The notes under the pieces: generated by a model
What the model was told of the DNA's origin: nothing
The model's database searches: none
Seen by the model: the letters and a program-made list of their open reading frames with translations, nothing else
Part shown: piece by piece, positions 36,755 to 46,746 of the stretch
How positions within the stretch are numbered: position 1 is the stretch's first letter
Layout of the letters: each line of letters starts with the position of its first letter
From: Salana multivorans
GTDB lineage: Bacteria > Actinomycetota > Actinomycetes > Actinomycetales > Beutenbergiaceae
Reading direction: 5' to 3'
Assembly: GCF_003751805.1 (NCBI RefSeq)
Contig: NZ_RKHQ01000002.1
Location: forward strand, 930,001 to 994,000
Length of the DNA stretch: 64,000 nt
Position numbers and translations under genes: made by a program

Positions 36755-37587
36755 CGCGTGCGCCGCTGCCCGGTGATCGGGTCGATCTGCCAGCCCACCG
36801 ACTCCTCGAACAGCCCGCCCGGCATCTCCGAGCCGGGCAGCGCCGGCGCATCGCGCACCGGGTCGGCGACCGCGTCCCGCACGACGTCCCGCGGCACCGC
36901 GGCCGCGCCGCCGCCCTGCAACCGCGCCCAGACCTGCGGCGGGATGGTGGCGATCACCTGGAGACACGACCCGAGCGCCTCCTCGAGCTGCTGCGGCGTG
37001 TGCTGTCCGTCCGCGACGGTGACGAGGCTGTCGCCGACGAACCGCCACGACCGGTGCAGGCGGGCGAGCAGCAGCCGCTTCATCGGCAGCGTCAGGATCT
37101 CGGCCGTGAACTCCGGCGAGTTGGTCCGGATGCGCACGGCGTCGTCGAACACCGTGTCGCCGACGAGGTGGTCGGTGCCGAAGATCCCCTGGAAGAACCG
37201 GTCCAGCGCGCCCTGGCGCGAGATCTCCAGCTCGGGCACGACGACGCCGAGGTGCACGACGACGACCGAGACCGGGACCGCCCGGTGTCCGTTCTGGCCG
37301 TCGCTGACGTAGCGGGTGTGGTCGAACGCGACGAAGGCGCGCCCGTCGGCCGTGCCCTCCACGACGTTGGTCGCGTTCGGCGTGCCCTCGAGGCCGACGC
37401 GGTGCGCGAGGCCGGAGCGGTACGCCTCGTAGCGCCAGCCGCGACCGCGGGCGTAGGCCCCGAGCGACGCCGTGCGCTCGCGGCCCCGGCGCTGCGCCGT
37501 CGTGATCGCGAGGACGACGGCGACGATGGCCCCCGCGACGACGAGGACGAGGAAGAGGACGACGACGAGCCCGAAGATCCCGATCAT
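36751..37587 (-). CDS. Membrane-anchored protein of unknown function, tandem paralogue 2
   Basis: 278 residues: one N-terminal transmembrane helix (about 5-30), then a soluble domain (VAFDHTRYVSDGQNGHRAVPVSVVVVHLGVVVPELEISRQ ... FGTDHLVGDTVFDDAVRIRTNSPEFTAEILTLPMKRLLLA) and a short C-terminal motif EESVGWQIDPITGQRRTR. It is highly similar along its whole length to its upstream neighbour, 7 bp away, so it arose by tandem duplication. The domain resembles DUF3137-type proteins, a loose match. Role unknown. Confidence 0.75.
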   Translation of the reverse strand: MIGIFGLVVVLFLVLVVAGAIVAVVLAITTAQRRGRERTASLGAYARGRGWRYEAYRSGLAHRVGLEGTPNATNVVEGTADGRAFVAFDHTRYVSDGQNGHRAVPVSVVVVHLGVVVPELEISRQGALDRFFQGIFGTDHLVGDTVFDDAVRIRTNSPEFTAEILTLPMKRLLLARLHRSWRFVGDSLVTVADGQHTPQQLEEALGSCLQVIATIPPQVWARLQGGGAAAVPRDVVRDAVADPVRDAPALPGSEMPGGLFEESVGWQIDPITGQRRTR

Positions 37588-37594
37588 GCCGGCC

Positions 37595-38473
37595 TCAGCG
37601 GGAGGTCCGCTTGCCGGTGATGGGGTCGATGCTCCAGCCGACCGACTCCTCCAGCAGGCTCGAGCGGCTGTCGGTCGACGGCGGTGCCGGGACCACGCCC
37701 GGCGTCGGCGCCTGCGGGCCGAGCGGTTGCGGCGGCACGGCGTCGGTCACCGGCGCGACGGGCGCATCGGCGACGGGGGCGTCGACGACGGGTGCCGCCG
37801 GCGCGTCCAGCCCCGCGGCCCCGGCCTGCAGCCTTGCCCAGACGCCTGGTGGGATCGACGCGACCATCTGGAGGCACGTGGCCAGCACGCTCTCGAGCTG
37901 CTCCGGGGTGTGCTTGCCGTCGGCGACCGTGAGGAGGTTGTCCCCCGAGAAGCGCCACGACCGGTCCAGGCGGGACAGCAGCAGCGTCTTCATCGGCTGC
38001 GTCAGCACCTCGGCCGTGAACCCGGGCGAGTTCGTGCGGATGCGCACCGCGTCGTCGAACACCTTGTCCCCGACGAGGTGGTCCGTCCCGAACAGGTCGG
38101 TGAAGAACCGGCTGAACGCCCCCTGCCGCGTGATCTCGAGCTGCGGGACGGCCACGCCGAGGTTGACGGCGACCACGGAGACCGGGACGGAGCGCTGGCC
38201 GTTGTCGCCGTCGCTCTCGTACCGGACGTGGTCGAACGCGACGAACGGGTGGCCGTCGAGGACACCCTCGATGACGTTGTCGCCGTAGCTCGGCCGGGCC
38301 AGCCCGACGCGGCGCGCCAGCTCCGGTCGCCGCTGCTCGTAGCTCCAGCCGCGCGCGGCGGCGTACGCCGCCATCGACTCCTGGCGCTTGACGTTACTGC
38401 GGTGCGCGCCGACCGCGACCAGCACGATGACCGCAACGATCAGGACGATGAAGACCGGGAACACGCCGGACAC
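37595..38473 (-). CDS. Membrane-anchored protein of unknown function, tandem paralogue 1
   Basis: 292 residues with an N-terminal membrane helix (about 5-24), a conserved domain shared with the next gene (VAFDHVRYESDGDNGQRSVPVSVV, FGTDHLVGDKVFDDAVRIRTNSPGF, GKHTPEQLESVLATCLQMV), an Ala/Pro/Val-rich spacer (about 215-270) absent from its paralogue, and the C-terminal tag EESVGWSIDPITGKRTSR. GTG 38473 follows AGGAGGCCATC. A TGGCAGACT promoter motif lies just past the proS stop, 34 bp upstream. The invariant tail in both paralogues suggests a binding site; no family function is known to me. Confidence 0.75.
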   Translation of the reverse strand: MSGVFPVFIVLIVAVIVLVAVGAHRSNVKRQESMAAYAAARGWSYEQRRPELARRVGLARPSYGDNVIEGVLDGHPFVAFDHVRYESDGDNGQRSVPVSVVAVNLGVAVPQLEITRQGAFSRFFTDLFGTDHLVGDKVFDDAVRIRTNSPGFTAEVLTQPMKTLLLSRLDRSWRFSGDNLLTVADGKHTPEQLESVLATCLQMVASIPPGVWARLQAGAAGLDAPAAPVVDAPVADAPVAPVTDAVPPQPLGPQAPTPGVVPAPPSTDSRSSLLEESVGWSIDPITGKRTSR

Positions 38474-38506
38474 GATGGCCTCCTAGGGGTGGTCAGGCGA
38501 ACCGTG

Positions 38507-38518
38507 CAGTCTGCCACA
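38507..38518 (-). promoter_or_regulatory. TGTGGCAGACTG promoter-type motif upstream of tandem paralogues
   Basis: Minus-strand TGTGGCAGACTG; the CAGACT hexamer (38513-38508) would act as an extended -10, with transcription starting about 28 bases before the GTG. The same core precedes rplS and rpsP. Confidence 0.45.
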
Positions 38519-38520
38519 CG

Positions 38521-40356
38521 TCAGCGCAGCGACGCCACCGTCTCGACGACGACGTCGGCCGCGTCCGCCACGGGCACCTGCTCCGTCACGCCGCTCGCGC
38601 GTCGTCGCACCTCGACCGTGCCCTCGGCCAGCCCGCGGCCGACGACGACCGTGACGGGGAGGCCGATGAGCTCGGCGTCGGCGAACTTCACGCCCGGGGA
38701 GACCTTGCGGCGGTCGTCGTAGAGGACGTCGAGGCCGGCGGCGTCGAGGGCGACGGCGAGGGCGTCCGCGGCGGCGAACACCTCCTCGTCGCGGCCCGTG
38801 GCGACGATGTGCACCTGGGCCGGCGCGACGGCGACGGGCCAGGCGAGGCCCTTGTCGTCGTGGTACGCCTCCGCGATCGCGGCGACGGCCCGCGAGACGC
38901 CGATGCCGTAGGAGCCCATGTGCACGACGCGCGACTTGCCGTTCTGGTCGAGCACGGTGAGCCCGAGCGCCTCGGAGTACTTGGTCCCGAGGTCGAACAC
39001 GTGGCCCATCTCGATGCCGCGCGCGAGCTCGAGCGCGCCGGAGCCGTCGGGCGCCGGGTCGCCGGCGCGCACCTCGGCGGCCTCGATCGTGCCGTCGGCG
39101 GTGAAGTCCCGCCCGGCCACGAGGTCGAACACGTGCCGCCCCTCCTCGTTCGCCCCCGTGACCCAGCGGGTCCCGGCGACGACGCGCGGGTCGAGCAGGT
39201 AGCGGACCGCCCCGGAGCGCACGCGCCCCCGTGCCGCACCGTCCGCACCCGCGTGGGCGTCGTCGTCGACCTCGCGCTCCCCGCCCGCGTTCGGGCCGAG
39301 GACGGCGGGGCCGATGTAGCCCTTGACCAGCTCCGGGTGGGCGGCGAAGTCGGCGTCGCCGGCCTGCTCCACCTCGGCCGGGGCGAAGGCGGCCTCGAGC
39401 CGCTTCGGGTCGACCTCGCGGTCACCGGGCACGCCGATGACGACGACCTCGCGCTCGCCGTCGGGGTGGGCGACCGCGACCACGACGTTCTTCAGCGTGT
39501 CGGCCGCCGTCCACGGCCGGTCGGCCCGCGGGTGGAGCGCGTTCGCCGCGTCGACGAGCGTGGCGATCGTCGTGGAGTCGGGTGTGTCCTCGACGTGGGC
39601 GGCCGGGAGGTCGTCGTACGCGCGCGCGTCGGGGACCGGGGTCGTCACGGCCTCGACGTTCGCCGCGTACCCGCCGGCCGAGCGCACGTAGGTGTCCTCA
39701 CCGACCGGCGACGGGACGAGGAACTCCTCCGAGCGGGAGCCGCCCATCGCGCCGGAGGTCGCGGCGACGATGACGTAGGGCAGGCCGAGCCGGTCGAAGA
39801 TCCGCTCGTACGCGTCGCGCTGGGCGGCGTAGGAGGCGGCGTGGCTCTCGGCGTCGACGTCGAAGCTGTAGGCGTCCTTCATGACGAACTCGCGGCCGCG
39901 CAGCAGCCCGGCGCGGGGGCGCGCCTCGTCGCGGTACTTCGTCTGGATCTGGTACAGCGTGAGGGCCAGGTCCTTGTAGCTGGAGTACAGGTCCTTGACG
40001 ACGAGCGTGAACATCTCCTCGTGCGTCGGCGCGAGGAGGTAGTCGTTCTCGCGGCGGTCCTTGAGCCGGAACAGGTTGGGGCCGTACTCGGTCCACCGGT
40101 TCGTCGCCTCGTACGGCTCGCGGGGCAGCAGCGCCGGGAAGTGGATCTCCTGGGCTCCGGCGGCCGCCATCTCCTCGCGCACGATGCGCTCGACGTTGCC
40201 GAGCACGCGCAGCCCGAGCGGCAGCCACGTGTAGATCCCGGGCGCGGCGCGGCGGATGTACCCCGCGCGGACGAGGAGCTTGTGGGAGTCGACCTCGGCG
40301 TCGGCCGGGTCGTCGCGCAGTGTGCGCAGGAACAGGGTGGAGGACCGCATCAGCAC
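38521..40356 (-). CDS. proS: Prolyl-tRNA synthetase
   Basis: 611-residue class II aminoacyl-tRNA synthetase, bacterial type with the INS editing domain. Motif 2 ([24 protein letters not shown]) and motif 3 ([14 protein letters not shown]) are present, and the anticodon domain ends the protein. Start GTG 40356 ([15 protein letters not shown]) matches the family N-terminus and stands seven bases after a TAGGCT box, a leaderless arrangement; ATG 40350 is the alternative. GNAT gene lies 38 bp upstream. Confidence 0.96.
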   Translation of the reverse strand: MLMRSSTLFLRTLRDDPADAEVDSHKLLVRAGYIRRAAPGIYTWLPLGLRVLGNVERIVREEMAAAGAQEIHFPALLPREPYEATNRWTEYGPNLFRLKDRRENDYLLAPTHEEMFTLVVKDLYSSYKDLALTLYQIQTKYRDEARPRAGLLRGREFVMKDAYSFDVDAESHAASYAAQRDAYERIFDRLGLPYVIVAATSGAMGGSRSEEFLVPSPVGEDTYVRSAGGYAANVEAVTTPVPDARAYDDLPAAHVEDTPDSTTIATLVDAANALHPRADRPWTAADTLKNVVVAVAHPDGEREVVVIGVPGDREVDPKRLEAAFAPAEVEQAGDADFAAHPELVKGYIGPAVLGPNAGGEREVDDDAHAGADGAARGRVRSGAVRYLLDPRVVAGTRWVTGANEEGRHVFDLVAGRDFTADGTIEAAEVRAGDPAPDGSGALELARGIEMGHVFDLGTKYSEALGLTVLDQNGKSRVVHMGSYGIGVSRAVAAIAEAYHDDKGLAWPVAVAPAQVHIVATGRDEEVFAAADALAVALDAAGLDVLYDDRRKVSPGVKFADAELIGLPVTVVVGRGLAEGTVEVRRRASGVTEQVPVADAADVVVETVASLR

Positions 40357-40363
40357 GTCCGCC

Positions 40364-40369
40364 AGCCTA
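40364..40369 (-). promoter_or_regulatory. -10 element for leaderless proS
   Basis: TAGGCT on the minus strand, seven bases before GTG 40356. Confidence 0.5.
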
Positions 40370-40394
40370 CTGGGCCTCCCGCGGGGCGCCGCCG

Positions 40395-41225
40395 TCACAC
40401 GACGATCGTCGTGTACTCCCCGACCTCGGTGAACCCGACGCGGCGGTAGGTGCGGCGGGCGCGGGAGTTGTAGTCGTTGACGTAGAGCGAGACGGTCTCG
40501 GCACCGAGCGCGAACGCGTGCTCGACGACGGCGGCGGTGCCCGCCGCGCCGATCCCCTCCCCGCGTCGGCTCGGGTCGACCCAGACGCCCTGGAGCTGGG
40601 CGACGCCGAGCGCGAACGCCCCGATCTCCGCCTTGAACACGATCCGGGGGACGCCGCCCTCGTGCTCGACGAGGACGAACGACCGCCCGCTCTCCACGAG
40701 CTGCCGCACGCGCCGCTGGTACCCGGCGCCGGAGCCGAGCGGGGAGTAGCCGTACTCCTCGGTGAACATCGCGACGGAGGCGGGCAGGAGGATGTCGAGC
40801 TCGTCCTCCCGGGCCGGACGCACCAGCGGGTGCGGCGCGGTCGCCGGCGGACCGGTGAGGGTGAGCGAGGGCTGGCGTCGCACCTGGCGCGGCTCCGGCA
40901 TCGCCTGCGCGAGGTGGCTCCAGACGACGTGGACCGCCGCCGAGTCACCGACGACGGAGGAGAAGCGGCGCGTGCGCTGGATCACCTGCCCGGCGAGGGC
41001 GGCGAGCCCCCGACCGGACGGGCTGACCGGGACGAGGTTGGAGCCGAGCCACAGGAGCGAGACCAGCTCCTCGCCCTCGAACGCGCCCCACGCCCCGACG
41101 CCGAGCACGGGGCTGACGCCGCCCTCCTCGATCCGCGCGGCCGCGAGCACGGCGGCGACGGGGTCGCGCGCGCACAGGTCGAGCGCGCTCGCCTCCTCCC
41201 CCGGCGTGAGGGCGCGCACGGACAC
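40395..41225 (-). CDS. GNAT acetyltransferase with N-terminal DUF4081-type domain
   Basis: 276 residues. The N-terminal half ([32 protein letters not shown]) is the DUF4081-type domain found in actinobacterial homologues such as M. tuberculosis Rv2867c; the C-terminal half is a GNAT fold with [28 protein letters not shown] (acetyl-CoA loop R-x2-G-x-G) and [19 protein letters not shown] 41225 lies two bases past the rip1 stop, so translation is probably coupled. In Mycobacterium this gene follows ispG; here ispG is missing. Substrate unknown. Confidence 0.87.
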   Translation of the reverse strand: MSVRALTPGEEASALDLCARDPVAAVLAAARIEEGGVSPVLGVGAWGAFEGEELVSLLWLGSNLVPVSPSGRGLAALAGQVIQRTRRFSSVVGDSAAVHVVWSHLAQAMPEPRQVRRQPSLTLTGPPATAPHPLVRPAREDELDILLPASVAMFTEEYGYSPLGSGAGYQRRVRQLVESGRSFVLVEHEGGVPRIVFKAEIGAFALGVAQLQGVWVDPSRRGEGIGAAGTAAVVEHAFALGAETVSLYVNDYNSRARRTYRRVGFTEVGEYTTIVV

Positions 41226-41227
41226 GG

Positions 41228-42520
41228 CTAGCCGCCCGTCAGCGTGATGGGGGCCACGAGGTCCGCCACCGTGAGCACGACGAACATGACGAGGAACGCC
41301 CCGATCACCACGTACGTGAGCGGGAGGGCGCGCGCGGTGTCCACGGGCCCCGGGTCGGGCCGCCCCCGCCAGCGCGCGACGCGGCGGCGGACCGCCTCCC
41401 ACAGGGCCCCGGCGACGTGGCCGCCGTCGAGCGGCAGCAGCGGGATGAGGTTGAACGCGAAGAGCGCGAGGTTGAGCGAGCCGAGCAGCTGCAGGAGCAG
41501 CAGCACCGAGCCGGTCACGCCGAAGACGTTGTCGGTGCCCGTCGCCTCGCCGGCGATCCGTCCGACGCCGACGATGCCGATGACGCCGGCGTCCCGCTCG
41601 CCGCCCGTGACGAGCGCGACGACGAGGTCGAAGAGCTGCACGGGGAGCGTCACGATGAGACCGAAGGTCTGCGCGACCGTGTCGCCGAAGATCCCGAGGA
41701 ACTCCCCCGGCGAGACCGGCGCCAGCTCCCGCACCGGCGTGATGCCGACGACCGGGACCGGGTCGGTCCCCTCGGCCGCGGGGACGAGCGTCGGCGAGAT
41801 CGGCAGGTCCAGCCGCGTCCCGGCGCGCTCCACGGTGACGACGGCGGGCGCGGCCTCCCCCGTGACGATGCGCTCCTGCAGGTCCGGCCAGTCGGCGATC
41901 GGCGTCCCGTCCCATGCGACGACGACGTCGCCCGGCTCGATGCCGGCGGCGGCGGCGGGCGACGGGTCGTCGGCATCGGTGCACGCGGCGCCGCCCGCGG
42001 CGACGCAGGGCGAGACGGCGGCGATCGTCGTCGTGGTCGACGGCAGGCCGATGCCGCAGAAGGCGATGGCGAGCAGGACGAAGCCGAGGACGAGGTTGGC
42101 GAACGGCCCACCCAGCATGACGACGATCCGCCGCCGGACCGGCAGCGCCGAGAACGTGCGGGACTCCTGGCCGGCGGCGATCTCCGACGCGGAGAACTCG
42201 CGCGCCTCCGCCGCGATCTCGCGGGACCAGCGACGCAGCCCGCGCCGGTCGCCGACCACCCGGCGCGACGCCGTCGCGGCCGGGAGCTGGGCGTCGGTCG
42301 GGTACATGCCGACCATCCGGATGTACCCGCCGAGCGGGATCGCCTTGACGCCGTACTCGGTGCCGCCGCGCACCCGCGACCACAGGGTCGGCCCGAAGCC
42401 GACCATGTACTGCTGGACGAGGACGCCGAACCGTTTCGCCGGCAGGAGGTGACCGAGCTCGTGCCAGGCGATGGACACGAGCAGGCCGAGGAGGAAGACC
42501 CCGACGCCGACCCAGAACAC
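41228..42520 (-). CDS. rip1: M50 site-2 protease (Rip1/RseP family)
   Basis: 430-residue intramembrane zinc metalloprotease that releases anti-sigma factors or other membrane regulators. HELGH at residues 20-24 lies in the first membrane helix; LPLDGGH in a late helix (about 365) provides the third ligand; a PDZ domain (about 165-245, AGIEPGDVVVAWDGTPIADWPDL) is between. The GTG at 42520, ten bases past the preceding stop, is the only start that keeps the first helix; no strong ribosome site is seen. In other actinobacteria dxr lies upstream and ispG downstream; both are absent here. Confidence 0.93.
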   Translation of the reverse strand: MFWVGVGVFLLGLLVSIAWHELGHLLPAKRFGVLVQQYMVGFGPTLWSRVRGGTEYGVKAIPLGGYIRMVGMYPTDAQLPAATASRRVVGDRRGLRRWSREIAAEAREFSASEIAAGQESRTFSALPVRRRIVVMLGGPFANLVLGFVLLAIAFCGIGLPSTTTTIAAVSPCVAAGGAACTDADDPSPAAAAGIEPGDVVVAWDGTPIADWPDLQERIVTGEAAPAVVTVERAGTRLDLPISPTLVPAAEGTDPVPVVGITPVRELAPVSPGEFLGIFGDTVAQTFGLIVTLPVQLFDLVVALVTGGERDAGVIGIVGVGRIAGEATGTDNVFGVTGSVLLLLQLLGSLNLALFAFNLIPLLPLDGGHVAGALWEAVRRRVARWRGRPDPGPVDTARALPLTYVVIGAFLVMFVVLTVADLVAPITLTGG

Positions 42521-42530
42521 GGTGGCGGTG

Positions 42531-43097
42531 CTACTCGACGGCGAGGAGCACGTCGACCACGCGGTCGAGGTACGCGTCGACGGGACCCTCGGCGTAGGCG
42601 CGCGAGCGCGGCGCCGAGGCGAAGGAGGCCGTGCGCACCTCGGCGGCGGTGATCGGGGTGCCGTCGTCGAAGTAGGCGACCAGCCGGTCGAGCAGGGCGT
42701 CGACCTGCTCGGGGTCGTAGCCGCGTCCCCGCTCCGGCGGCGCGAAGCGCTGGCCGTCGGGCCGCTTGAGCCGGTCGTAGAGGGACGTCGCGCGGTCGAC
42801 GACGGCGTCCATCCACGCGTGCTGCCCACGGTCGGCGATGAAGTCGGTGCGCTCGGCCGCGACGAACGCGGCCTCCAGCCGGTCCAGCGCGGCATCGACG
42901 CTGGCCGCGTGGTAGCCGCGACGGACCAGGTCGAAGGCCGCGGAGCGGACGTCCGACGCGCCGAAGTCGGCGGCGTCCTGGCCGCCGGGCGTCACGCCGT
43001 TCTCGTAGACGGCACGCGCGTGCGCGAAGAACTCCTCGACCTGCTTGGGGTCGTATCCCCGCTGGGTCGGTGCCACCCGAGGAAAGAGCTGGCTCAC
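42531..43097 (-). CDS. DivIVA-domain repeat protein
   Basis: 188 residues. Three copies of a short DivIVA-like segment are visible: [20 protein letters not shown] (about 14-33), [21 protein letters not shown] (60-80), [20 protein letters not shown] (123-142), plus a fourth weak one, [19 protein letters not shown], at the end. Proteins of this kind follow rlmN in many Micrococcales; a role in polar growth or division is a guess from the domain name. GTG 43097 overlaps the rlmN stop (GTGA). Confidence 0.82.
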   Translation of the reverse strand: MSQLFPRVAPTQRGYDPKQVEEFFAHARAVYENGVTPGGQDAADFGASDVRSAAFDLVRRGYHAASVDAALDRLEAAFVAAERTDFIADRGQHAWMDAVVDRATSLYDRLKRPDGQRFAPPERGRGYDPEQVDALLDRLVAYFDDGTPITAAEVRTASFASAPRSRAYAEGPVDAYLDRVVDVLLAVE

Positions 43098-44404
43098 CGG
43101 CTCGCCTCCTTCGTCGTCTCGTCGATCGTCTCGCTTGTTGCTCGGGATACTGCTGCAGACGCGCTGTCGTCGGAGCCCCGTCCGCGACGCGGACGGGCCC
43201 CCGGCTGGTCCTCGGCCCCCGCCGCGAGCTGGCCGCACGCGCCGTCGATGTCGCTGCCGCGTGTGTCACGGATGGTGGTCGGGATTCCCGCTGCACGCAA
43301 CCGTGCCACGAACTCGGCCTCGACGGCGGGATCGCTCGCCGTCCACTTCGAACCCGGTGTCGGGTTGAGCGGGATCGGGTTGACGTGGACCCAGCCGCGG
43401 CCGCGCTTGACGAGCTCGTCGGCCAGGAGGCTGGCCCGCCAGGCGTGGTCGTTGATGTCCCGGATGAGGGCGTACTCGATCGAGACGCGCCGGCCCGTGA
43501 CGTCGAAGTAGCGCCGCGCCGCGTCGAGCGCCTCGCCGACCTTCCAGCGCGAGTTGATCGGGATGAGCTCGTCCCGCAGCTCGTCGTCGGGCGCGTGCAG
43601 CGAGAGCGCGAGCGTCACCGGGATGCCCTCGGCCGCGAGCTTGTCGATCGCCGGCACGAGACCGACGGTGGAGACGGTGACGTTGCGCGCCGAGAGCCCG
43701 AGACCCGACGGAGCGGGCTCCACCATGCGGCGGACGGCGTTCACGACGGCGCGGTAGTTGGCGAGCGGCTCGCCCATGCCCATGAAGACGACGTTGGACA
43801 GCCGGGTCGGGCCGCCCGGAAGGTCGCCGTCCCTGCTGGCCCTCGCCGCGAGGCGGACCTGCTCGATGATCTCGGCCGTCGAGAGGTTGCGGGTGAGGCC
43901 GAGCTGGCCCGTGGCGCAGAACGGGCAGGCCATGCCGCAGCCGGCCTGGCTCGAGACGCACAGCGTCGTCCGGTCGCGGTAGCGCATGAGCACCGACTCG
44001 ACCTTCGCGCCGTCGTGCATCGACCAGAGTGTCTTGACGGTGTCGCCGCCGTCCGCCTCGAGCGTGCGGACGGGCGTGATGAGCTCGGGCAGCAGCGAGG
44101 AGACGAGGTCGTCACGTCCCGTCGCGGGCAGGTCGGACATGGCGTCCGCGTCGCGCGTGAGGTGCGTGAAGTAGTGGCGCGAGAGCTGGTCGGCCCGGAA
44201 CGCGGGGATCCCGAGCTCCTTGGCCGCGTCCTTGCGCTCGGCGACCGTGAGGTCGGCGAGGTGGCGCGGCGGCTTGCCGCGCCGCGGCGCGGCCATCTGC
44301 AGGCGCGGTCTGGCCCCGGGGGCCGGCGCGGTCGTGGTCGACGCGGACGACGGCGCGGCCGTCGCGGTCGACGGCGCGGCGGGGGCCGGCAGATCGGTGG
44401 TCAT
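43094..44404 (-). CDS. rlmN: Dual-specificity RNA methyltransferase RlmN
   Basis: 436-residue radical-SAM enzyme that methylates A2503 of 23S rRNA and A37 of some tRNAs. The [4Fe-4S] motif CGMACPFC starts at about residue 155; [24 protein letters not shown] and the C-terminal catalytic Cys in [10 protein letters not shown] are present. N-terminal 35 residues and C-terminal 40 residues are low-complexity extensions. ATG follows GAGGACTCC. Confidence 0.95.
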   Translation of the reverse strand: MTTDLPAPAAPSTATAAPSSASTTTAPAPGARPRLQMAAPRRGKPPRHLADLTVAERKDAAKELGIPAFRADQLSRHYFTHLTRDADAMSDLPATGRDDLVSSLLPELITPVRTLEADGGDTVKTLWSMHDGAKVESVLMRYRDRTTLCVSSQAGCGMACPFCATGQLGLTRNLSTAEIIEQVRLAARASRDGDLPGGPTRLSNVVFMGMGEPLANYRAVVNAVRRMVEPAPSGLGLSARNVTVSTVGLVPAIDKLAAEGIPVTLALSLHAPDDELRDELIPINSRWKVGEALDAARRYFDVTGRRVSIEYALIRDINDHAWRASLLADELVKRGRGWVHVNPIPLNPTPGSKWTASDPAVEAEFVARLRAAGIPTTIRDTRGSDIDGACGQLAAGAEDQPGARPRRGRGSDDSASAAVSRATSETIDETTKEASR

Positions 44405-44455
44405 GGAGTCCTCACAGTGGTCATTGTCCCCTCGTCGGGGCGGCGCCGCACCGGA

Positions 44456-46105
44456 TCAGGCGGGCACCAGGTAGGCGAGCAGCACGGTCACGACGGGCGC
44501 GACGACGAGCAGGGCGTCGATGCGGTCCAGCATCCCGCCGTGGCCGGGCAGGAACGAGCCCATGTCCTTGATCCCGAGATCGCGCTTGATGAGCGACTCG
44601 GCGAGGTCCCCGACCACCGCGGCGAGCACCGCGACCACGCCGAGGAGGAGGCCGGCCCACCACGCCAGGTCGAAGAACCAGATCCCGAGCCCGACCCCGA
44701 CGGCGACCGCGAGCGCGATCGAGCCGCCGAAGCCCTCCCAGGACTTCTTCGGGCTCACGGTCGGCGCGATCGGGTGGCGTCCCCAGAGCACGCCGGCGGC
44801 GTAACCACCCGTGTCGCAGGCCACCGCCAGGGCGGTGATGTAGAGGACGCGGAGCGCGCCGTCGCCGGCCGCGAGGGCGATCCCGAGGAACGAGCCGAGG
44901 AACGGGACGTAGGCGGCGACGAAGACGGAGGCGCTGGCGTTGCGCAGCGCGAGCGCCCCGGGGGTGTCGATGACGCACCAGACCACGAGTGCCCCGGCCG
45001 TGACGACGAGCGCGACGACGAGCGCCTCGGGACCGACGAGGTAGGACGACACCACCATCCCGGCCGTTCCGACGACCAGCGGGAGCAGCGGGATCGCCAC
45101 GCGGACCTTCGCGAGGGCCGTGCGCAGCTCCATGACCGCCATCACCATGACGGTGATGGCGAGGACGCCGAACAGCTCCTTGCGGATGAACAGGCTCGCC
45201 AGGAACAGCGCCCCGAGGCCGAGGCCGACCCCGATGGCGACGGGAAGGTTGCGCCCGGCGCGCGAGGACGGGGCCGCGACGACCGGCATGGTCGTGATCG
45301 GGTCGAGGGGCGCGGCCAGCGTCGGGATCGCGGCGGGGGGGGGCTCGTCCGCGGCGGACGCGGGCTCGACAGTGGGTTCGGCGACGATCGTGGGCTCGGT
45401 GCCGGAGGCGGGCTCGGCACCGTAGGCGGGCTCGGCCGCGGCGGCGATGGGATCGCCGGAGCTGGACGCCGATCCGGCCGTGGCGGAGGCACCGGCGTTG
45501 GTCGGGGCCGGTCGAGTCGGTGCCGAGGCCGGCTCGGCCGGCACCGTCCCGGTCGGCGTGGCGGAGGTCGGTGTGGCGGAGGTCGGCGTGGCGGAGGCCT
45601 GCGTCGCCGAGGCCGGCGCGGTCGCGACAGGTGCTGCGGTCACGCTCACGGTCGATACGGGTCCCGCCGGAGCGCCGGCAGCGACATGGGTCCGGTCGTC
45701 GGCGCCCTCCGCCGGGCGCCGGGACCGGTCCGCAGCCCCGGGCTCGGCGGCTGTCGGCTCGACGACGACCGGAATGGCTCCCGTCTCTGCCCGCAGGGCG
45801 CGCAGCTCGCGCCGGCTGAGGATGACGGTGGCCGTGTCCGAGAGCCGGTCGGGGCCCTGCGGCGCGGCGGGCTCGACCGTGGCGTCCGGGGCGGGAGTCC
45901 CGGGCGCGGTCGACGTCCGGACGGACGTCGATGCCGAGCCCGGACGCGTGCCCTCGTCGCCGGCCGTCTCCTCGACGGCGGGCTGGTCGACGGCGGGCTC
46001 CGGCCCCCGAGCGGTCGCCGACGTCGCGGCCGCCCGGCGCAGGGCGCGTCGGGAGACCGGGGGCGAGTGCTCGGGTTCGGTGGCGGGAGCGTCCGGGGTG
46101 GTCAC
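44456..46105 (-). CDS. cdsA: Phosphatidate cytidylyltransferase with long N-terminal extension
   Basis: 549-residue membrane enzyme making CDP-diacylglycerol. The catalytic part is the last ~270 residues: several hydrophobic helices and the signature SPKKSWEGFGGSIALAVAVG plus the RDLGIKDMGSFLPGHGGMLDRIDAL block. The first ~270 residues are Ala/Thr/Pro-rich and disordered, with short repeats (ASATPTSATPTSATPT). Typical CdsA is about 270-300 residues, so the extension doubles it. GTG 46105 lies 6 bp past the frr stop. It supplies the substrate used by PgsA. Confidence 0.93.
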   Translation of the reverse strand: MTTPDAPATEPEHSPPVSRRALRRAAATSATARGPEPAVDQPAVEETAGDEGTRPGSASTSVRTSTAPGTPAPDATVEPAAPQGPDRLSDTATVILSRRELRALRAETGAIPVVVEPTAAEPGAADRSRRPAEGADDRTHVAAGAPAGPVSTVSVTAAPVATAPASATQASATPTSATPTSATPTGTVPAEPASAPTRPAPTNAGASATAGSASSSGDPIAAAAEPAYGAEPASGTEPTIVAEPTVEPASAADEPPPAAIPTLAAPLDPITTMPVVAAPSSRAGRNLPVAIGVGLGLGALFLASLFIRKELFGVLAITVMVMAVMELRTALAKVRVAIPLLPLVVGTAGMVVSSYLVGPEALVVALVVTAGALVVWCVIDTPGALALRNASASVFVAAYVPFLGSFLGIALAAGDGALRVLYITALAVACDTGGYAAGVLWGRHPIAPTVSPKKSWEGFGGSIALAVAVGVGLGIWFFDLAWWAGLLLGVVAVLAAVVGDLAESLIKRDLGIKDMGSFLPGHGGMLDRIDALLVVAPVVTVLLAYLVPA

Positions 46106-46111
46106 GCGGTG

Positions 46112-46669
46112 TCAGACCTCGAGGAGCTCGCGCTCCTTGTGCGCGACCAGGGAGTCGATCGTCTCGACGTGGCCCTTCGTGATGCCCTCGAGCTCCTTCT
46201 CGGCGCGGGCGACCTCGTCCTCGCCGACCTCGCCGTCCTTGACGAGTCGCTCGAGCTCGTCCTTGGCCTTGCGACGCACGGCGCGGACGGAGACGCGGGC
46301 CTCCTCGCCCTTGTGCTTGGCGAGCTTCACGTAGTCGCGGCGGCGCTCCTCGGTGAGGACGGGCATGGAGACGCGGATGACGTTGCCGTCGTCGGTCGGG
46401 TTGACGCCGAGGTCGGAGTCGCGCACGGCCTTGACGATGTCGTTCGTCGCGGCGCGGTCGTACGGCTGGATGAGCACGGTGCGCGCCTCGGGGATGGTGA
46501 CGCCGGCGAGCTGCTGGAGCGGCGTCGGGGCGCCGTAGTAGTCCACGAGGATGCGGTGGAAGAGGCTCGCGTTGGCACGGCCCGTGCGGATCGCGGCGAA
46601 CTCCTCCCGGGCAAACTCGACGGCCTTGTCCATCTTGTCCTCGGCCTCGAGGAGAATGTCGTCGATCAC
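46112..46669 (-). CDS. frr: Ribosome recycling factor
   Basis: 185 residues, the normal length. It opens [33 protein letters not shown] and has the C-terminal helices typical of RRF ([31 protein letters not shown]). GTG start. With EF-G it splits post-termination ribosomes. It lies 77 bp past pyrH in the pyrH-frr-cdsA-rlmN order. Confidence 0.97.
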   Translation of the reverse strand: MIDDILLEAEDKMDKAVEFAREEFAAIRTGRANASLFHRILVDYYGAPTPLQQLAGVTIPEARTVLIQPYDRAATNDIVKAVRDSDLGVNPTDDGNVIRVSMPVLTEERRRDYVKLAKHKGEEARVSVRAVRRKAKDELERLVKDGEVGEDEVARAEKELEGITKGHVETIDSLVAHKERELLEV

Positions 46670-46746
46670 TGCTGCTCCTAACGTGGCGCCCGGTCGGGCA
46701 CCGCTGCTGTCGTGGTGGTCGGCCCGGTGAGGCCGTCGGGCTGGAC

